Positions 50,401 to 62,800 of a DNA stretch of 64,000 nucleotides are shown here, one piece after another. Every line of letters starts with the position of its first letter. The first letter of the stretch is position 1. Source of the DNA: Apus apus (taxonomy: Eukaryota > Chordata > Aves > Apodiformes > Apodidae). The notes below the pieces were generated by a model. It was not told where the DNA came from and ran no database searches. It was given only the letters and a program-made list of their open reading frames with translations. Both the position numbers and the translations under genes were made by a program. The stretch covers positions 77,848,342 through 77,912,341 of the forward strand of contig NC_067285.1 in the NCBI RefSeq assembly GCF_020740795.1, written 5' to 3'.

Positions 50401-52035
50401 TGAACACAGCTGATGGAAGAGACAGTAAGCTATGGGGAGTAGATCAAGGCTACCTGCCCATTCTACTTCCATGCTTGCTTGACAACCACAGGACAGGAGC
50501 TCAGCTGATGTCCCTGGGAAAAACAGTATCTCCAGTGACTCCTGATGGAAAGTAAAGCCTGTAAGAAACAGCAGTAGCTCACAATGTCAATTTTAAATAC
50601 CATCAATATAGCTGTTTAGAGACATGTGCAGAAGTGTGCTAGGTGTAGACACAAACATTTGACTTTAGATGAATTTTTCAGCTGAATACCCTGCCTATGC
50701 TAATGCAATAACCATCTTCAAAGAACACTAAAGTGGTTTATCTATACCATACTCCAGACTGTGTATTGTTTTATTTTGCTCAGTGAATTTAAATGCTGGG
50801 GAAGGGTTTAAAATATTTTAACGGGAAACACAGCTTCCAAATGTAAGGCTTCTTTCTCAAATAACACAAGAAAACCCCACTATCAGGCTGGATGTTTAAA
50901 CTAATCTGTTGTGTTTCAGTGTGATGAAAAGTACACATCCCTTAACTTTAGTTAGCAGCCAACTGCATAGTTTGTCTGGTTAAAAGCAGGAGTTGATGGA
51001 AATTTGAAGTAATTTTTACAGCTCAGTAATGTGTTAAGTTTCCCAAGTATTCTGTGCTGCCAGGTTAAGCTGTCATTTACAGGGTTGGACACTTGTGCCA
51101 GGTTACTGGTATACTGCTCCCACAGTGCACTCCAAACAAATGTAAACTTTCCCACTGCAAGTATTGGAGTGGCCAGGTTTAAGCTAGAGAAGCTGAAGAA
51201 GAATTTCTGCAAGGACATAACAAGAAAAACTCCGCAGCTAATTGATAGGGTGAGAAGGTCACAAGGAAGTAGTGGTCACTTGGATGCCTGAGACTGTAAA
51301 TATCTTTCTGAAATGTTATGGCGTTTATATGGCTGCAGTGAGTGAGAAAAAAAAGAGAATGAGGCATGTGGGAAAAGACTGAAACAGTCAAGGTACAGAA
51401 AAGTGCTTCTAGTTGCTCTCTAACAGCCAAAAAACAATGTTTTTTTCTGAGTGTCTGGGTTAGCAGGGATATAGATGCTTACCACTGCAGCCTTTCAGGA
51501 TGAAATGAGGCAAGTTCAGGAGTTATGTATGTCTCTCTACACAGCAAAATGGTGGGGTCCCATTCAGGTCTTCACGAGAAACCTCCTGGTACTGTAACCA
51601 GTATCACAATGAGTGCTGGCAAAGATTTTATTTTTTTTTTTAAGAGGACTTGATTTAACAAAACCCGACATGGTAGTGGAATTTCACTTACCTGCTATCA
51701 TTCTGGAGGTGTAAAATCTTTAGTGAAAGCAGTTTCTGAGATGTTTGTCTTACCAGCTCACAGTGTGAAGTTTATCTCCCAGGTTGCTGTGGGCAGCACA
51801 GTTTTAGTGCATTTCTTTTGGGTTTAGCACATTTACAAGTGCCTTGGCCGATGGGTACCTCCCTGGCCTGGATGCGTCTGCTCCATTTGGGATTTTCTCT
51901 GCTCCCATGATGTATCAAGAGGAAGATGAAGATGTGCTGACTTGCCATGACTCAGAGGCATGACAGAAAGTGTTATCAGGCTTCAGGGTCCTACCTTCAC
52001 TTCTTCTCTCAGTACTAACGTAGTAGCACATAAAG
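47403..52035. other. Unique non-coding DNA
   Basis: No gene recognised. The first 60 bases are purine-rich. A 10-bp direct repeat (TAGTAACTTA) occurs twice at 48731-48750, and a (TTTG)n run lies at 49425-49440. Near 49987-50025 AGGCTCAGATTTTCAAAGTTATTAAAGTGC resembles an arm of an old archosaur repeat. Confidence 0.5.
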
Positions 52036-52165
52036 TCTCCAATTCAGCAAAACGCATAATTTAAGTGGGTGGGCACATGAGTAATCCCTTTCCTCTTCAG
52101 TGAGGCACAGCATGTGTTTAAATCCTATTAAAGCCTGTTTTACTTAAACACATACTTAAAGTTTG
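52036..52165. repeat. Ancient palindromic MITE-like relic
   Basis: AATTCAGCAAAACGCATAATTTAAGTG, then GGCACATGAGTAATCCC, then CACAGCATGTGTTTAAATCC and TACTTAAACACATACTTAAAG follow the arm order of an archosaur/turtle palindrome of the form CAGCAAAGCACTTAAGCAYATG...CATGAGTAGTCCCATTGACTTCAATGGG. Heavily decayed and partly rearranged; identified by pattern only. Confidence 0.5.
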
Positions 52166-55100
52166 GTGGAGTTGAAAGGCAGATGTGGAAAATGAAATAG
52201 AAGAAATGCAATCCTGCCTGTTAGTTTAATAAAGGGCTGACTGCACACTCACTGTGTGTGGATTCTACCTGCAGTATTTTACTTGCAAAAATGTCCTGAT
52301 AGAGATGGGTAATATCTATTATGGAGGACTGCCATGCTTCAGAGGTGGATTAGAATTCAGTAAGATCCTAATTTTCTTCATTCCTCAGAACTTTTGCCAA
52401 ACTGGCACGTTGGGTGAAAGCATGTCATTTTCCTCCCACAGATTTTAGAAGGCAAATTCAGGAGTTATGCCTCTTCACACAGCAAAATGCCTGGGTCCAG
52501 TTCAGGTCCACAGCACAAGTGTTTGATGGAGAGAGAGAAATGTCAGTCTAGTTTAAAGATGGTTTGCATTTAGAATGCGCATTTTCTGGAAACTCATTCT
52601 CCAGGTAAATTAACTTTCCTAAAAAATGTTCTCAAATATTGTTTGAGAACAAAAATGAAGTGCAATCCCAGGCTCAAGGAAAAGATTTTTTAATAAATAT
52701 TCTTGATTTTTTTTTTTTAAATCACAAAACCAAAAAGCCAAAGCAACTAACACAAATTTTTAAATCCACCAAAACCCCCCAAAGCAACACCACCATTTAT
52801 TTTCCACTAGTTGATGATTCTGAAACCCCTTCTGGGAACAGCAACTCATGCTGCTGAAGTGGGGGGAAAAAAGGCATCAGTGCTATGAGGCCCCTTGGGT
52901 ACTGTACTGCCTTGCTCTCTGATGGCACACAGTTTACTTTCTGACCTCTGCAGAGATGGCAAAGGGAAAAAACGAAAGAAAACATCACTTAATACTAAGG
53001 AACGAACATGGAGTTCAACTTGAAATATAGGGAAGACAGTCTTTCAAAAGTTGTAGCTGTATTTAGCATCAGAGTTCATGAGATCCACATGTCCCATCTT
53101 CTTTTTCTACAAATTCCAGAGGGGAAAAAAACATTTATTATGATAGCCTGGAAGGAAAAAAAAAATGTCTGTTCATCAATTTCCCCTTTTTTAAGAGATA
53201 ACCACTGACTCTACCCTTATGTTATCTTTATCCTGAGGCAGCAAATTTATCATAATTTATTCTGGTATATTCTAAATTTACCATGTTGATTACCACTATA
53301 TAAACAATGTCTGGCATTTGCTTCAGCCAAAGAATTGAGGCTGGCGCTGATTTGGAGTAGAGATCTGTGGAAGAGCTTCAATTTACTGAAGTGGCTGTAA
53401 TATCAATACAAACACCAGAGATAGATAGCTAAGGATATGGTGGTTTTAAAAGGAAAAAAATAAGGATTCTTCTCCTGTGTAATGCTAATGAGCCACTTAT
53501 TGAAATGTATCTGTTTGGAGAGGGAAGTCCAAATGACACAAGGTTAAAAAACATTAGAAAGTGGTCTGCAAGTACAGCCGACTGGACTCTCTCATGGAAA
53601 AGCTGCTCTTGAGACTTCTTAGGGATCAGTGGGTAAGGGTTCAGAAAATCTTTTGTGATTACTGCCTGCAAATATAAGTAACATTAAAGCATTCTCATAA
53701 GGCTGGACTAAATCCAGTCCTAATCTTGGCAAATAAAAAGGATTTTAAAGGAGAACAAAAAAAAGGGGGACAGAGTGTCTTAACCAGAGATAAATTTCTG
53801 TTTACAGGAAATAAATATTTATTTGATCAATTTGCCAAAATATGTATTTACTGAAAAGTAACCAAGACCCCACACAAGCAAGTAGATGGAGCAAATTTTG
53901 TGTCTGCTCCCTCATGTGATTTCAGGGTGATTCCTTTCTTAACAGCTCTTCAACCATAATTCTAATTTATGTTGCAAATTCTGAAAATAAGCTCTACATT
54001 TATGAACAAAACAGATAAATAACATTATGAGCTGTTTTATAAAATAGCATACTCAGGATTTAATTTCTTTTTATCTTTTTTGATATCCTGTTTCTGTGTC
54101 ATCCTGTGCAGCATACTTATTCCAGAACACTACTTCTTCCGCATCAAGACTATGGGTGAACTGCTCCTGACTTTAATGAGACTGGAGAAGTCTATTTGAC
54201 TTCCCTGGCCAACATTTAACTCTATTATTTCTTTATTCTGTGAGACATACCCAGACAAGATGCAATAACTATATATTAATTTTAGTAATTAAAAGTAAAA
54301 AGCACTAATTACAAAATTCTATAGCTTATTTCTGGTTCAATTATATGTTTTCTATTGTAAAGGAAAAAAAAAATGCACCAACGTGCCATTTCAGAGCTCT
54401 AGCTTGTGCATTAGTTGATTTAAATGAAAAATTACTTTCTGCTATGTGTAGAGTGTGCACTGTCATGATCTGTGTGAACATGACAGCTTTTGGGTAAGAA
54501 GTGTGTGTACAAGCTTAGCAAATGCATCTTTGGAAGCATCTCGGAAAGTCTGTCTCTAATATCCCGTGGTTTTGTTTGGAATTTTTCTATCTTTGCTTAA
54601 TAGTGTTAAGGATATCCAGACACAAGCTATGTTTTTGATTTTCTAAGTTAAGCTAGAAAGATAATTTGAAATTGTTTTCCTCCAGCTTGGCACTCTCTAT
54701 TAATTCTTCTGTACTCCGCTCTTCTTCCCTTGCAGAGAATGCTTGAATTTAATACCAAAATATGATTCACCATTAAATTACAATTAAGGAAATGGGTGAG
54801 ATTATTTACAGTGACATAAATAAACAGACTTTCCTCTGTTTTCAAAGACACATTGCATCCTAAAGGAAGTGAGGATGTTAAACACAACTTCTACACAAGA
54901 GATGCAGTGTCAGAAAATTGTATTTGCCCTTAGACCACAATTACCCTGAAGCTCATGTGTAGCTTCAATTACTTGAATTGCACTCTGGGCCTCCTAAACT
55001 GCTGACATTGGTTGCTTTGTGGATCAAATTGGACTGAAAAATCTTGCAGAACTAAGCATTAGACTGTATTTTTCCATGTCTCAGTACTCAGTTCTGCCAT

Positions 55101-57303
55101 TTCATCCTCTGTTCAGCATTTTTGGTTCATGCTACACATAGATAAGAAAGCAGTGTATTGTTCAAATAAAAGCAAGAAAATATAGGGAACTCTGTATAAA
55201 TACATAAATAAAACAATTCAGCACAATTTCAAAGCATCTTTTGTGGTTGTTACCATATGTGTAGCAAACTCCCAGGCTTCACCCAACTAAATGCAGGAGC
55301 ACTTCATGCATTGACCTTTGAGCATGTCACCTCACCTGCAACACTACATGCTTGAAGCACTCTGTTTCAGTGCTTTGTTTACTTGGGGTGTACAAAGTAC
55401 AGTGGTTTTACACTTTAAATCCAAAGAAAGTTGTTCATTTTGGTCTTCTTGCTTTTCACGGGTTTGTATTCTGATACGGCACACTCTGCATGACACTGCA
55501 GTAGTATGAAATCTGATTATTTTTTCTCTAGTACCTGTAGACAGGGAAATTGGATTCTTGTAACAAAAGCTGAAATTTTATGGGGTTTTTTTTGCTCTGA
55601 ATTATTTGCTGGTGTGCTGAAGGAAGCTATAAAACCCAATAATTGCTGGCCAAATTAGCCTCCACCTCTATGCATATGCAAGATAGGAAAGAAAGCAAGA
55701 TCGTCAGGATTCTGCTCCAGCAGTGGGCAAATCCTTGGCCTCGTGCAGCACACATTCAAACAGTATTGTGAAAGACAATATTTTATTGGAGACTTCATAA
55801 CAAACACACTCTGCCAGGAAATAAAAACCTGTGCTAATCCACTTTGTGGTATAGCAGTTTCGTCTGTGGCTTTAGCAGCTAAACTGTGTTATCCATACAT
55901 CAATATGGAGAGCAGTCCGAGATCATTCAGAAAGACATGGTTAAAAACAATATGGTTTTAAAAATTGTAGCTATTTGCATTCAGTTTCATGTACCACTAT
56001 GTTTCTAGTAATGCCATTAAGAAGAGATTAAAGTTCTTTCACACAATATAATGTAGCCTAAAAATACATGTAACATTGCCTTGTAATTTAGTAATTATTA
56101 GAAAATTGTGCTAGCCTTCATATAAAAGAATGTTTTCTTTCCCTTCACAGGCTGCAATCTAGGTGACAGGCTAATAAAGCAGAGAAAAGGGAAATTTTAG
56201 ATATAAAATAATAATAGACCCATCGCTTGTCGTAGGAATGTGTAATAACTTTTTAGAGACACAGAGACTACATAGGAGACATTGCTTGCCACGGACCCAC
56301 ATGGCACTGGATGAGATGCAAGTGGTGATCACTGCTGCAGGGTAGAGAGTGGCTTTTTGTAGACTTGGACATGCTGGTTTTGTGCTCTACTCTTGGAATT
56401 TGGGCAAGTTGCTCTGGCCAAACTTGTCATGGTCACCTTTGGGGGATGGTACTGTGCCCTCCCAGGAATGCACCAGCCAACAACTCAGGGAAAAGGTGTT
56501 GTGGATTGATTGTGCATTTGTTTTGTTATTGTGTTGGGATTTACTCTAGGGAGGTGGGGAAGAGTGAAGAACTGGATAGAGCAGCTCCATGTGAATAACT
56601 GAAGCCATAGCTGGTACATGTGCCAGAATGTATGTTGAATTAAATACACTGTAGAACATAATGTTACATGGAGAACTCCTTAACACATTGTTGAACTTGG
56701 TAGCAAAATGGATATTCAAAGAACAGGTTGCTTTCTGCATACAGAGTACAAGCCACCATGCTCTGATGCACTGTAGTGAAAATGATGCAGGTGGTGATAC
56801 TAGTATTCTGGGGAAGAAATTGTTACCAGAAGCAGTGAACATCATCTCTGTTTGTAACTAGATTTATGAGATCAAGAGCTGAGAGAAATGTCACAGCTGT
56901 CTCCTAGGAGACTCCTTTACAACATTCTAATAAGGCATGGAGTTGATTTGAGCATCCAAATACTGCTCTGGGTACTTCTATAACAAATGGAGGAGGGTGA
57001 AACCTGAAGATGCCATAAATAGAATTGGCAGTCAAACAGCCTACATTTCCTGTGAAAATTGCTCTTTATGTGAAAGCTGAAGTTTCCCCACACCTGCTTT
57101 GCATTGCTGACTTATTTTCTTGGAAGTTTTTCTTTAAATTTGGTTACTGAAGTTTAAGCAGCTGAACTTCTCAACTGGCTTGCCAGGATGGACACAGGCT
57201 CTTGAAGGTAAGAGTTAGGTTTCCCAGAATAATATTACTGTGTCTGTTTAGTTTTATCCATATATTGCAAGATGTTTCCACTATGATGACCTTAAACATT
57301 ATT
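52166..57303. other. Unique non-coding DNA
   Basis: No gene recognised. A 10-bp perfect hairpin (TGTTCTCAAA 52627-52636 with TTTGAGAACA 52642-52651) is at chance level. At 55670-55681 ATGCATATGCAA differs by one base from the POU-dimer palindrome ATGCATATGCAT. A pyrimidine-rich acceptor-like end (CTTTCCCTTCACAG) lies at about 56151. Confidence 0.5.
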
Positions 57304-57343
57304 AAAAAAAAAAAAAAAAAAGAAAAGAAAAAAAGAAAAAAGA
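57304..57343. repeat. A-rich simple repeat
   Basis: Eighteen or so consecutive A followed by AG-interrupted A runs (AAAAGAAAAG...). It could be an old poly-A tail, but the 5' neighbour is not recognisable as a retroposed gene and no flanking duplication is evident. Confidence 0.85.
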
Positions 57344-58220
57344 CAATCTCTGTTTATATTTTCAACATTTAATTTTAACAAGATATTATGATGTCTTTGT
57401 ACCTAAAGAAAACACTTGCTGCTTTGACACTGCAAAACGTGATGCTGTAAATGAACTGGATCTTTTCCAGCTTTACCTTGTGTGCATTGGTTGGCTTAGA
57501 ACCAGATTTTAATGTTACTATTGGGACTACCTTTTCAAAGGTAATAAACAATTAAACAGTAGCAATGTGTGGGTGAGGAAATTTTTTTACTGGAAGACTT
57601 TAGCTGGCTCAGGTTTCTGTTTCCAGTGATTTTACAAGCAAACACTAAATTCCTTCTTTTATCCTTTTCTTAGATTGCTTGCAATCAAAACAGGTCAGGA
57701 AAAGTTCAGTATCATAATTTTATACAAGAAATTAAATCTTATTCATTGTTTAATTATTTAATTTTCTGTGTCAATTACACAAAACCAGACTCTTCTAATC
57801 AGTGGTCTCTCAATTGCTATTGCTATTTTTATCATGCTTTCTCTTGATGGAAGTATAGGACCAAGGCTACATACTATACAAAGTCTCACTAAACTTTATG
57901 TGGTTTTTGGTTTACTGCAGGCAACATAACTACAGCCTGCAATAGTTATTAGGCAAATAATATAATAGTGAATGAGATTAAAGCTTTGAGGGTCATACTA
58001 TTAGCAGTATTCGGTACTGACTTTCACACTGTTATAGATGTGGAACAGGAAAATGTATACGAAAAGCTGTACGTATCCTATCATTTTGTGGATTTTTGGA
58101 GACTTATATTCAAGTGTGTTACACCCTTGCAACACATATTTCATCTCTGCTGGATCTCAAATGGAAAGCTATGTATCCTCTGATATATTAAAATGTCTAT
58201 AGGTGTGTTCTGTGTAAATT
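57344..58220. other. Unique non-coding DNA
   Basis: No gene recognised between the A-rich tract and the CR1 3' end; short frames only. Confidence 0.55.
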
Positions 58221-58669
58221 ATAGAATCACAAAATGGTTTGGGTTGGAAGGGGCCTTTAAGATTGCCTAGTTCCAACCCCCCTGCATGTGCAGGGAACCT
58301 TCCACTAGACCAGGTTGCTCAAAGCCCCATCCAACTTGCCCTGGAACACTTCCAGGGAGGGGACACCCACAAGCTCCTGGGTAACTTGTTCCAGTGTCTC
58401 ACTACCCTTACACTAAAATTTCTTCCTAATGCCTAACCTAAATCTACTTTCTTCCAACTTAAAATAATTACCCCTTGTCCTGTCACTACAGCCCTTGTAA
58501 AAAGTCCCTCCCCAGCTTTTCTATAGGCCCCCTTCAGGTACTGGAAGGCCACTATAATGTGTCCTAGGAGCCCTCTCTTCTCCAGGCTGAGTAGCCCCAA
58601 CTCTCCCTGCCTGTCTTCATAGGAGAGGTGCTCCAGCCCTCAGATCACCTTCATAGCCCTCCTCTGGAC

Positions 58670-59431
58670 TCAGTACAAAAGCTCTGTGTCCTTCCTGTGT
58701 TGAGGGCTCCATAATTGGAACCAGTACTCCAGGTAAGGTCTCACAAGTGTGGAGTAGAGAAGGAGAATTACCTCCCTTGACCTGCAGGCCATGCTTCTTT
58801 TGATACAGCCAAGGACACGGTTGGCTTTCTGGGATGCAAGTGCACATTGCCAGTTCACGTTGAGCTTTTCATTGACCAGCACCCACAGGTCCTTCTCCTC
58901 AAGGCTGTTCTCAATCCATTCTCTGCTCAGCCTGTATTTGTCCTTGGGATTACCCCAACCCTGGTGCAGGACCTTGCACTTGGCCCTGTTGAACTTCATG
59001 AGGTTGGCATGGGCCCACCTCTCAAGCCTGTCAAGGTCCCTCTGGATGGCATCCTTTCCCTCCAGCATGTCAACCACACCACACAGCTTGGTGTCGTTGG
59101 CAAACTTGCTGAGGATGTACTCGATCCTGCTGCTCATGTAGCTGACAAAGATGTTAAATAGCACTGGTCCCAGTACCAACCCCTGAGGAACACCACTTGT
59201 CACTGGTCTCCATCTGGACATTGAGCCATTGTTCACTGGTCTCTGAGTGTGACTATCATGCCAATTCCTTATCCAGCAAGTGGTCCATCCATCAAATCCA
59301 TATCCTTCCAGTTTTGAGATGAGGATGTCATGCAAGACATTGATGAACACTTTGCACAAGTCCAGATAGATGACATCAGTTGCTCTTCCCTTGCATACTG
59401 TTGCTGTGACTCCATTGTAAAAGGCCACCAA
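58670..59431 (-). pseudogene. CR1 reverse transcriptase palm (inactive)
   Basis: A 253-residue open segment of ORF2 reverse transcriptase. Motif A is [13 protein letters not shown] (residues about 20-32, catalytic Asp kept), motif B is [16 protein letters not shown] (about 80-95) and motif C reads FANDTKLCG (about 110-118). CR1 has FADDTKL, so the first Asp of the metal-binding pair is Asn and the enzyme is dead. It then continues with [32 protein letters not shown] and [30 protein letters not shown], all standard CR1. It ends at a stop after LLY; the family sequence resumes in the same frame beyond it (VQRRAMKVI, then another stop, then GLEHLSYEDRQGELG). Confidence 0.92.
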
Positions 59432-59467
59432 GTTTTTCAGGCATGATTTGCCCTTGGTGAAGCCATG

Positions 59468-59665
59468 TTACTTGCCACCAACCACCTCCACATTTTCCAT
59501 ATGCCTTAGCAGAGTCTTCAGGATGATCTGCTCTATGATCTTACCAGGCACAGAAGTGAAACTGACTGGCCTGTAGGTCCCTGGGTCTTTTTTTCCTCCT
59601 TTTTTGAAAACGGGGGTTATGTTTCCCCTTTTCCAGTAAATGGGAACTTCAGCAGACTTTGCCAT
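59468..59665 (-). pseudogene. CR1 RT, N-terminal fingers fragment
   Basis: Encodes VPIYWKRGNITPVFKKGGKKDPGTYRPVSFTSVPGKIIEQIILKTLLRHMENVEVV, matching the CR1 region [34 protein letters not shown]. It lies just upstream of the palm segment and belongs to the same inactivated ORF2. Above 59665 the family reading continues in another frame (DEVATLLSITFGKSW), which implies a frameshift. Confidence 0.88.
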
Positions 59666-59880
59666 GACTTTCCAAATGTGATGGAAAGCAGCGTTGCAAC
59701 TTCATCTGCCAGCTCCCTTAGGAGCCATGGATGGATCTTGTCAGGTCACAAGGACTTGTGCACTTTCAGGTTCTTTAGATGGTCTCGAACCTGCTCTTCT
59801 CCAACAGTGGGGAGATCTTCCTTTTCCCAGTCTCTGCCTTTGCATTCTGTGACTTGGCCACATAGTATCTGTGCTCAAGA

Positions 59881-62800
59881 GGTAATATTTAGACTTCAGT
59901 CTTGTGATTTGCTAAATTTAATGACTACTTAATATCCAGTCAGAATAATGGGTGGACTCGTTAATAGAGAGAATCCTTTAGCTCAAAACTCACAAAAGAC
60001 AAACATAAGAGCAAAAAGGCAGAAAAGCAAATCTGATTGTACAGGGAGGAAAAACCTTATCATCTTCCTGTACTTTGGATACACGGCTTAGTTTCAGTGG
60101 AAATATTAGACAATACTGGACAGAACACTGGAAAGCCTGAGAAGTGTTTCTCTTTGGATTGTTAATTTCTTTACTCTGCACGAGTGTCAGCAGCATGGGC
60201 CTGGAGTAGCTGGTGATGTACCAGTGGTGATCCCAAATCTGAGATATGAGGATCACTGGCCCAAGCTGCAGAACAGGCTGAGATGGTGTCTCTGCCTCAA
60301 GCAGAGGTCACAGCCATTGCTGCTATCAGGTGTCCTCCCTTAGTCACAGCATGCTGTAAATATTATCCAAGTTATTTTATTTCCTGCTCTAGCCCTTTCT
60401 TACACCCGATCCAGTGCCATAAAATTTTAGCAAGCTTCATTTTTGCACAGCTGTGATAAAGCGATGCATGTCCTTGTAAGCTGAGATCAAGACTGTCCCA
60501 CAGGTAAAAATAGTGTAAGATAATCCAGGAAGCCCCTTCCCACCCCACTTGTAAGTAGGTTTTTTTTTGGGTTTTTTTGTGCCGCTTTCCCAGACAATTT
60601 TCCGAAGCACCCAACTGTATTGTCACAATTTAAATCCTCGTGCAGTTGATGTTCTTTCCACTGACTTTAAAGAGCCTTGGATCAGGCCCTAACTAAATAA
60701 TGAGAATTTATTCCACCTCAATTTATGTTTAATTTCGAAACTAAACAGTTATGTCTTTCATCTTTATTCTTTACATTTTTTTCAAGTCTCTGCTTGTTAT
60801 TTTAAGGAAGCGGTAATGTATACAGCATCCATATACACAGAGTGCAATATATATATATACACACTCCCTGAAGTCCAGTGGATTGTCTTGGTGTAGGGAT
60901 GAATATATGACTATAAGAAACACTTTAGAGTTCATCCAGAATCCATAGTGGCTCTTTACTTTGTAGCCTGGACTCAGTCAAAGGTGTATTTAACAGTAAT
61001 TTAAGAATTTCTCTTTTACCAATGTAAACCATGATAAATTATTTGGAAAAGATGCACATTCAGGGAGAAAAAAAGCCCTCTGTTAGTATCCAGCTTGCTC
61101 CTAAAGTCTGCAAAAATCAGGAAATCTGAATATATGTTCAATAATGACTTAAAGAATAAAGCCAATTATCACTTATCACAATTATCTACTTACCAAAGCA
61201 AGGTTGTTCCAAGCTGTACATTTTCTGGTGTTTTCAGTCCCCAGACTAAGTGCTTTTAATTCCATTCCTGTGCATGTATGCATTTATATGAAGGCCTTTC
61301 AGTACAAAATCACATAGCACTACAGATATTAGCTTTTCCTTTCCAGTTTCCAAATTAACTGTTGTCTATGAATGATATCATCACTGGCATGCTGTCTGTA
61401 AGCTGTTTTTGCTATGACATGAAGTGCTTTGCATCATACTGTACATTCTGTCACACACTGGCTTTCATTTTCATTTCTGAGTGGAAGGATAAATATTGCC
61501 TTTGGAAAGAGTGGCAGCAGAGGAAAGAGCACACCACGCCTCAGGGATTGCTCTAGCTGTCATGCCCTAATGTAGCTCTCTGTCAGAAGTTGGCCTGGAT
61601 GCACCCCATCTCCCCATAGGGATGGAAATGAAGTCCCTAAATTAAAGTAACCTCAGCTGAGACAATGCTAGCTTGATTTAACCTTAGTTATGTTAACTTT
61701 GAGTTTCCTAGCCAACAGAAAGACATCTCTGGAGAGGAAACTGGATTCTAGGTGCCTCTCCCCTCTACTGGTGAAGAGGGTAGCAGATACCTTAGTGCCT
61801 GTGGTTAGGTCGTGTTTTGGCAAGGTGGCTTTATCGGAGTTTTATGATACTGGGAAAGGAATAATAATGATTTCAGAAAAAAAATAAAATAGTATCTAGT
61901 CATCATCTATGTAAGTGATTGGGGCTAAGGCATATTTAGGGGACAAAAATGAGAATTAGAAGAGCAATTGTTGAGGTGGTACATAAAATCTTAAGTATAT
62001 AGACCAATTGGCTGTAATTTTGTTTCATTTCCATACTAACCTTACTTTTGGAATAAGTTAGGAAAGCTTGTCAGCCTTTACCCTTCTTTAAATAACATGC
62101 TGAAGTGGGATGTGATGCTCTTTTTCACAATTTTTTTTTCAATTAATATATATTTTAATTAACATTTTATTTAGAAATGCCAAGTATGTATTTTCCTAAT
62201 GCTAGCAAAGCAGAGAAGAATAAGGAGTAGAAAAGCTATGGGCCAGAGGACTCATGGAGAAATGATCATGGGAATATGCTCTTCTGATTTTGAATACAGG
62301 TCTTAGGGAAAGGAGAGCAAGGAAGTGGGAATGCTGGCAAGTGTACCAGCTCTCTAGAAAGGATCAAGGACCAGAAATTAAGATTATATAATGCTGAAGC
62401 TCTTACAAATGTAAGAAAAAGAGGGAAGGGGTGTAGTGGGGGTGGTGAAATGATCATTCTTTTTGTTTATTTTAGCTTTTAATGTGTGGTGTCTGTTCAT
62501 ACAATATTCTCTTCATACAGATCCTAACAATTCAAATTGGGTCTCTTCAAGTTAATTTTAAAAATTAGTGAAACAAACAAAAACCCCTCCCAGATTGTGA
62601 GGAAAGTATTTAACTTTCAACAGAATCTAATGCATTATTCAAAAGAAGCACCAAAGAAATTCACCAGAACAAAATAGCCAAATAAACAAACAAACAAACA
62701 AGAACTACCTAGCTATTCTAAACCAACTATGCACAGCAGCCATTCCCCAAATGTGCCCCTGTGCAGAACCATTCTGGGAAAAAAATCCACAGTAATCCTC

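Larger units (their letters stand above)
58221..59880 (-). mobile_element. CR1 LINE with intact avian-type 3' end, 5'-truncated
   Basis: On the minus strand the element runs from about 59880 to 58221. The low-coordinate end, ATAGAATCAC then TGGTTTGGGTTGGAAGGGGC, is the reverse complement of the CR1 3' terminus, with only about one copy of the tail unit. Above it lie the C-terminal ORF2 region (LSYED, EKRG, FQYLKGAY and SLEVF pieces in shifting frames), the RT palm and the RT N-terminal part up to HPWLLRELADEVATLLSITFGKSW near 59690-59740. The 5' truncation is typical for CR1. Several stops and frameshifts make it non-functional. The terminal motif points to a bird genome. Confidence 0.92.

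Noticed and set aside
52627..52651. 10-bp perfect hairpin as an RNA gene
   Set aside because: A stem of this length is expected about once by chance in a window of this size.
57304..57343. Poly-A tail of a processed pseudogene
   Set aside because: No recognisable coding body upstream and no target-site duplication.
58791..59161. Plus-strand frames of 104-116 codons across the second CR1
   Set aside because: Antisense shadows of the CR1 reverse transcriptase frame.
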